The notes under the pieces are model-generated. The model had not been told where the DNA came from. It saw nothing but the letters and a program-made list of their open reading frames with translations, and did not search any database. A stretch of DNA of 9,669 bases, taken from JANNXQ01 sp031425095 (lineage in GTDB: Bacteria; Verrucomicrobiota; Verrucomicrobiia; Chthoniobacterales; Chthoniobacteraceae). Below, in pieces: positions 6,839 through 9,669 of the stretch (positions are counted from its first letter, which is position 1; each line of letters opens with the position of its first letter). The stretch spans positions 1-9,669 of the forward strand of contig JANPIS010000048.1 in the NCBI GenBank assembly GCA_031425095.1, given 5' to 3'. The position numbers and the translations under genes were made by a program.

Positions 6839-6971
6839 ACGGTCGGAACTTCAAACGCCAAACTTCAAACGCCCAACACCAAACGGAGGAGGCACGAGCG
6901 TCGTGTCCTCGCGGGGCATTTGAAGTTTGGTGTTTGAAGTTTGGCGTTTGGCGTTTTCTCCCCTTCATCGC
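6832..6971 (+). repeat. Fold-back repeat element built of heptamers
   Basis: The intergenic stretch is a large imperfect inverted repeat. The left arm (6847-6888) is six tandem 7-mers: AACTTCA, AACGCCA, AACTTCA, AACGCCC, AACACCA and AACGGAG. The right arm (6921-6955) carries five 7-mers of the same family in reverse complement. The longest perfect pairing is 19 bp, 6852-6870 with 6932-6950. Between the arms is a second hairpin, CACGA-GCG-TCGTG (6893-6905), extended by GAGGA/TCCTC. An outer 8-bp pair, GCGATGAA (6832-6839) with TTCATCGC (6964-6971), may mark the ends. This resembles a REP/MITE-like palindromic element. Its stem is AT-richer than a usual terminator and only four T residues follow (6954-6957), so a terminator role is doubtful. 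It splits the upstream four-gene block from the glycosyltransferase gene. Confidence 0.8.
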
Positions 6972-6989
6972 CTGGCCCACTCGCGCCAG

Positions 6990-8336
6990 ATGAACATCGT
7001 CCACCTCACTCCCGGCACCGGCAGCTACCACTGCGGCGTCTGTATGCGCGACAATGCGCTGGCCAAGGAACTCATCCGCCAGGGCCACCTCGCGCTGATG
7101 ATGCCGATGTATCTCCCACTGACGCTGGACGAGGACGCGGCGACTCCACAGACGCCGATCTTCTTCGGCGGCGTGAGCACCTACTTGAGGGAGAAGGTGG
7201 CGCTGCTCCGCCACATGCCGCGCTGGCTGGATCGTCTGCTCTCCCAGCGCGGACTACTCAAGCTGCTCGCGGGAAGGGCCGCAGCGAAGACGGGCGGGCC
7301 GGATGTCGCGGAGATGACGCTCTCGATGCTGCGCGGCGAGCAGGGCAATCAGGCGGGCGAAATCGAGGAACTGATCGCGTGGCTGCGCGAGCACGGCCAA
7401 CCCGAGGCAGTGTGGCTCTCGACGGCGCTCCAGGCCGGACTCGCGCGGCGCATCAAGCAGGCGCTCGGCGTGCCAGTGATCGGCTTCCTGCAGGGCGAAG
7501 ACACCTTTATCGACGGACTCGGCGCACCTTGGAGCGAGCGCGTGTGGACGCTGCTCGGCGAGCGGATGCGCGACGCGGATGCGTGGGTCGCGCCGAGTCA
7601 TTACTTTGCTGAACTCATGGCGAAACGGCTCGGGTGGAGAGCGGAGGAAAGCGCGCGGCGGATGCGCGTGATTCCAAATGGGGTGTCGCTCGATGGCTAC
7701 GAAACTCCAAACTCCAAACTCCAAACTCCAAACTCCAAACCGACCATCGGTTATCTCGCGCGGTTCGTGCCGGGAAAGGGGATCGGGTTGCTCATCGACG
7801 CGTTTATCCTGCTCAAGAAGCGCGGGCACCTCCCGAACGCGAAACTCCGCTGCGCGGGCTCGATGACCGATGGCGACGCGCGCTACGTCGAGACGCTCAA
7901 GTCCAGGCTCGCCGCCGCTGGGCTCGCTGGCGACGTCGAGTGGCTGCCGAATGTGAGCCGCGACGAGAAGATCGCTTTCCTGCAAAGCCTCGACGTTTTT
8001 TCGGTGCCGGCGACTTACAGCGAAGCCTTCGGTCAATACGTGATCGAGGCGCTTGCCGCTGGCGTGCCTGTGGTGCTGCCGCGTGCATCGGCCTTTCCCG
8101 AGATCATCGAAGCGACCGGCGGGGGCCGCCTCTTCGATCTTGACCCGAGTGAATCGACAACCGCCGAAAACCTCGCCATCGCCCTCGAAGCCCTGCTCCT
8201 CCAGCCCGCCGAAGCTCGTGCGCTCGGCGCGCGAGGCCGCGCCTCCGTCTACCGCGAGTTCACCATGACGCGCCTCGCGGAACGGCTCATTGCCGAGACT
8301 GCGGGCCTGCTCGGCAAAAGTGAAAGTGGCCAGTGA
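6990..8336 (+). CDS. GT4-family glycosyltransferase
   Basis: Retaining GT-B glycosyltransferase of 448 aa, cytosolic or membrane-peripheral. The N-terminal acceptor domain starts with NIVHLTPGTGSYHCGVCMRDNALA, whose glycine-rich loop (8-17) is typical of GT4. The hinge PNGVSLDGY (229-237) is followed by the donor domain with IGYLARFVPGKG (253-264) and the EX7E nucleotide-sugar motif E345...E353 (SEAFGQYVIEALAAGVPVV). The sugar and acceptor cannot be read from sequence; lipid, exopolysaccharide or small-molecule glycosylation are all possible. The ATG at 6990 is chosen because the GT4 start follows at once; the open frame upstream is repeat sequence. Residues 239-250 (TPNSKLQTPNSK) are encoded by a heptamer array and sit exactly at the interdomain hinge, where an insert is easily tolerated. 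A thioesterase gene follows after 46 bases. Confidence 0.9.
   Translation: MNIVHLTPGTGSYHCGVCMRDNALAKELIRQGHLALMMPMYLPLTLDEDAATPQTPIFFGGVSTYLREKVALLRHMPRWLDRLLSQRGLLKLLAGRAAAKTGGPDVAEMTLSMLRGEQGNQAGEIEELIAWLREHGQPEAVWLSTALQAGLARRIKQALGVPVIGFLQGEDTFIDGLGAPWSERVWTLLGERMRDADAWVAPSHYFAELMAKRLGWRAEESARRMRVIPNGVSLDGYETPNSKLQTPNSKPTIGYLARFVPGKGIGLLIDAFILLKKRGHLPNAKLRCAGSMTDGDARYVETLKSRLAAAGLAGDVEWLPNVSRDEKIAFLQSLDVFSVPATYSEAFGQYVIEALAAGVPVVLPRASAFPEIIEATGGGRLFDLDPSESTTAENLAIALEALLLQPAEARALGARGRASVYREFTMTRLAERLIAETAGLLGKSESGQ
7702..7741 (+). repeat. In-frame AAACTCC heptamer array inside the glycosyltransferase gene
   Basis: Five perfect tandem copies of AAACTCC (7702-7736) plus a partial sixth lie within the coding sequence and keep the frame. 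The unit, AACTCCA in another phase, belongs to the same AACNNCA family as the 6832-6971 element. As 7 is not a multiple of 3, any copy-number change other than by three units would shift the frame, so this is a potential slippage site. Confidence 0.9.
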
Positions 8337-8382
8337 CCCCACGGCCTGTTACGCAGACACCTCGCTCCTTACCGACTCCCTG

Positions 8383-8832
8383 ATGCCCCACGAATTCAAG
8401 CTCACGCGGCGAATCGAATTTGCCGAGACGGACATGGCCGGGATCGTCCACTTCGCGAATTTCTTCCGCATGATGGAAGCGACCGAGCACGCCTTCTTCC
8501 GCTCGCTCGGCTTCTCCATTCACGCGCATGAAAATGGCGCGACCACCGGCTGGCCGCGCGTGAGTGCCTCGTGCGATTACCGCGCGCCGCTGCGGTTTGA
8601 AGAGGAAGTCGAGATTCACCTCATCGTGGCGGAAGTCCGCTCGCGTTCGATCCGCTACGAATTCATTTTTCGCAAAGTCGCCGACGGCCTCGAAGTGGCG
8701 CGTGGCAAAATCGCCGCGGTCTGCGCGAGCGTGGACAAGACCACCGGCAAGCTCGCGCCCGTGCCGATCCCGGAAAAGATCCGCAGCCAGATCACCGCCG
8801 CGCCAGCAGACTTGCTCCCCTCTTCCTCTTAA
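8383..8832 (+). CDS. YbgC/4HBT-like hotdog acyl-CoA thioesterase
   Basis: Hotdog-fold thioesterase of 149 aa, cytosolic, hydrolysing an acyl- or aroyl-CoA (or ACP) thioester. The family signature is clear: EFAETDMAGIVHFANFFRMME (12-32), with catalytic Asp17, His23 and the helix Glu32 as in YbgC and 4-hydroxybenzoyl-CoA thioesterase. The core strands follow (about 64-115). The ATG at 8383 is used because family similarity begins there; the frame is open to 8290, but that extension overlaps the end of the glycosyltransferase gene and looks unrelated. Substrate is unknown. YbgC-like thioesterases occur in aryl-polyene clusters as well as with Tol-Pal genes; no Tol-Pal gene is visible here. The gene lies 46 bases after the glycosyltransferase and 59 bases before the membrane protein gene. 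Confidence 0.85.
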   Translation: MPHEFKLTRRIEFAETDMAGIVHFANFFRMMEATEHAFFRSLGFSIHAHENGATTGWPRVSASCDYRAPLRFEEEVEIHLIVAEVRSRSIRYEFIFRKVADGLEVARGKIAAVCASVDKTTGKLAPVPIPEKIRSQITAAPADLLPSSS

Positions 8833-8891
8833 TCTTCCGCCTTCCGTCCGATTCGCGATAAAAGGACGCAGACTCCACCAACCACCAAACC

Positions 8892-9443
8892 ATGCCACCC
8901 ACCACCGACTCCCAAACCACCACCACCTGGCTCGCCTTCGCCCTGCTCACCGTCGTTTGCTGGGGCACCTACGGCATCTTTCTCCACACCGGACAGCTCG
9001 GCATGGCCGATCCGGCCAATGGCCGCATGAAGGCCTTCCTGCTCGTCGGCGTCGCCTACTTCCTCGTCGCCGTGCTCGCTCCGCTGGTCATCCTCGTGCT
9101 GAGCGGTGCGAACTGGAACTACCCGATGAAAGGTGTGACGTGGTCGCTGATCGCGGGCGTCGGCGGCGCGATCGGTGCCCTCGGAGTGCTCCTGGCCTTC
9201 GGCGCGAAGGGAAACCCCGCCGTCGTCATGACCATCGTCTTCTCGGGCGCTCCGGTCGTGAATGCGATCGTCTCGCTGATCGTCGCGCCACCCGCGGGCG
9301 GTCTGGCCAAGGTCCCGAGTCTCTTCTGGGTCGGCATGATCATGGCCGTGATCGGCGGTGCGCTCGTCACGAAGTTCAAGCCCGCTCCACCGATGGCGAA
9401 GAAGCCGGTGGCGGCAGTCACGGCGCCGGCTGAGGTGAAGTAG
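8892..9443 (+). CDS. Small five-helix membrane protein, half-size EamA/DMT-like
   Basis: Inner-membrane protein of 183 aa with five likely helices at about 13-33, 48-70, 82-104, 110-132 and 144-162, then a Pro/Ala/Lys-rich cytoplasmic-type tail (163-183). The first helix, with WGTYGIFLHTGQ, and the Gly-rich third helix resemble one EamA repeat of drug/metabolite transporters, which usually have two such repeats (about 300 aa, ten helices). It could act as a homodimer, like SMR-type carriers, or be a non-transporter relative. Transported substrate is unknown. The leader and first codons (8874-8932) are a C/A-rich run of CCA/ACC triplets, probably unstructured. AAAAGGA at 8871-8877 lies too far upstream to be a normal ribosome site. 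Confidence 0.7.
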   Translation: MPPTTDSQTTTTWLAFALLTVVCWGTYGIFLHTGQLGMADPANGRMKAFLLVGVAYFLVAVLAPLVILVLSGANWNYPMKGVTWSLIAGVGGAIGALGVLLAFGAKGNPAVVMTIVFSGAPVVNAIVSLIVAPPAGGLAKVPSLFWVGMIMAVIGGALVTKFKPAPPMAKKPVAAVTAPAEVK

Positions 9444-9492
9444 GAATAGCTCCGCCATTGACCCCTTCCTTCCGCCGAATAACGTCCCAGCC

Positions 9493-9669
9493 ATGACGCT
9501 TCAAGTTGTGATCGAACGCGGTGAAGATGGCTATTTTTCCGCTCGGTGCCCGGCGCTGAAGAGCTGCTGGTCGCAAGGGAAGACGCGCGAGGAAGCTCTG
9601 CAGAATATCCGCGAGGCGATCGACCTTTTCCTCGAACCTTCGCCTGCGGACCTCCGAGTGGACGAAAAT
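9493..9669 (+). CDS. HicB-family antitoxin-like protein, cut by window edge
   Basis: The first 59 codons are visible and the frame is open at the right edge. Residues 1-50 match the HicB (UPF0150) N-terminal domain: LQVVIERGEDGYFSARCPAL, SCWSQGKTREEALQNI, REAIDLFLE. In a HicAB system, HicB neutralises the HicA mRNA-cleaving toxin. No HicA gene lies upstream, since the preceding gene is the membrane protein 49 bases away, so a partner would have to be downstream, outside the window. Stand-alone HicB-like proteins are also common. It is probably independent of the upstream metabolic genes. Confidence 0.82.
   Translation, partial: MTLQVVIERGEDGYFSARCPALKSCWSQGKTREEALQNIREAIDLFLEPSPADLRVDEN

Noticed and set aside
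6832..6971. Rho-independent terminator or CRISPR array
   Set aside because: Arms are AT-richer than terminator stems, the loop is long and the trailing T run is short (four); the 7-bp units without spacers are not CRISPR repeats.
7254..8342. Minus-strand open frame of 362 codons opposite the glycosyltransferase
   Set aside because: No family motif; it reads the heptamer array in antisense as a GVWSLEF-type repeat, a known artefact of such repeats.

Overview
The window looks like a GC-rich bacterial chromosome from the PVC superphylum, most likely Verrucomicrobiota. Three things suggest this. The secreted beta-propeller protein begins with the WPHFLGPN-type signature that is very common in Planctomycetes/Verrucomicrobia. 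Almost no gene start has a Shine-Dalgarno sequence. Heptamer repeats of the AACNNCA type sit between and inside genes. No marker gene is present, so the phylum is an inference.

Layout: (1) Positions 1-2127, minus strand: a PhoB/PhoR-type two-component system. The kinase runs off the left edge and lies downstream of its response regulator. The two are separated by 118 bases that hold a 40-codon ORF overlapping both neighbours and a GC-rich hairpin. A Pho-box-like tandem repeat (2187-2204) lies upstream of the regulator and suggests autoregulation. (2) Positions 2128-2381: a divergent control region with the Pho-like box, one AT-rich patch and a 7-bp dyad. (3) Positions 2382-6838, plus strand: four tightly packed genes. 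They are a HemN-like radical SAM protein, a chorismate lyase (UbiC)-like protein, a flavin-dependent halogenase-family oxidoreductase with its key motifs, and an exported PQQ-like beta-propeller protein. Genes 1/2 and 3/4 overlap by ATGA. (4) Positions 6832-6971: a fold-back repeat element made of heptamers. (5) Positions 6990-9443, plus strand: a GT4 glycosyltransferase carrying an in-frame heptamer array, a hotdog-fold acyl-CoA thioesterase, and a small five-helix membrane protein resembling half of a DMT/EamA transporter. (6) Positions 9493-9669: the start of a HicB-family protein running off the right edge.

How they may work together: chorismate lyase makes 4-hydroxybenzoate. Verrucomicrobia generally use menaquinone, so a UbiC-like enzyme next to a halogenase-type flavoenzyme and a HemN-like radical SAM enzyme points to specialised phenolic metabolism rather than ubiquinone. 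Possible products are an aryl-polyene or xanthomonadin-like pigment or a phenolic glycolipid; the nearby glycosyltransferase and thioesterase would fit either. No polyketide or fatty-acid synthase gene is visible here, so this remains a hypothesis. The long minus-strand open frames opposite the plus-strand genes are GC-bias shadows.
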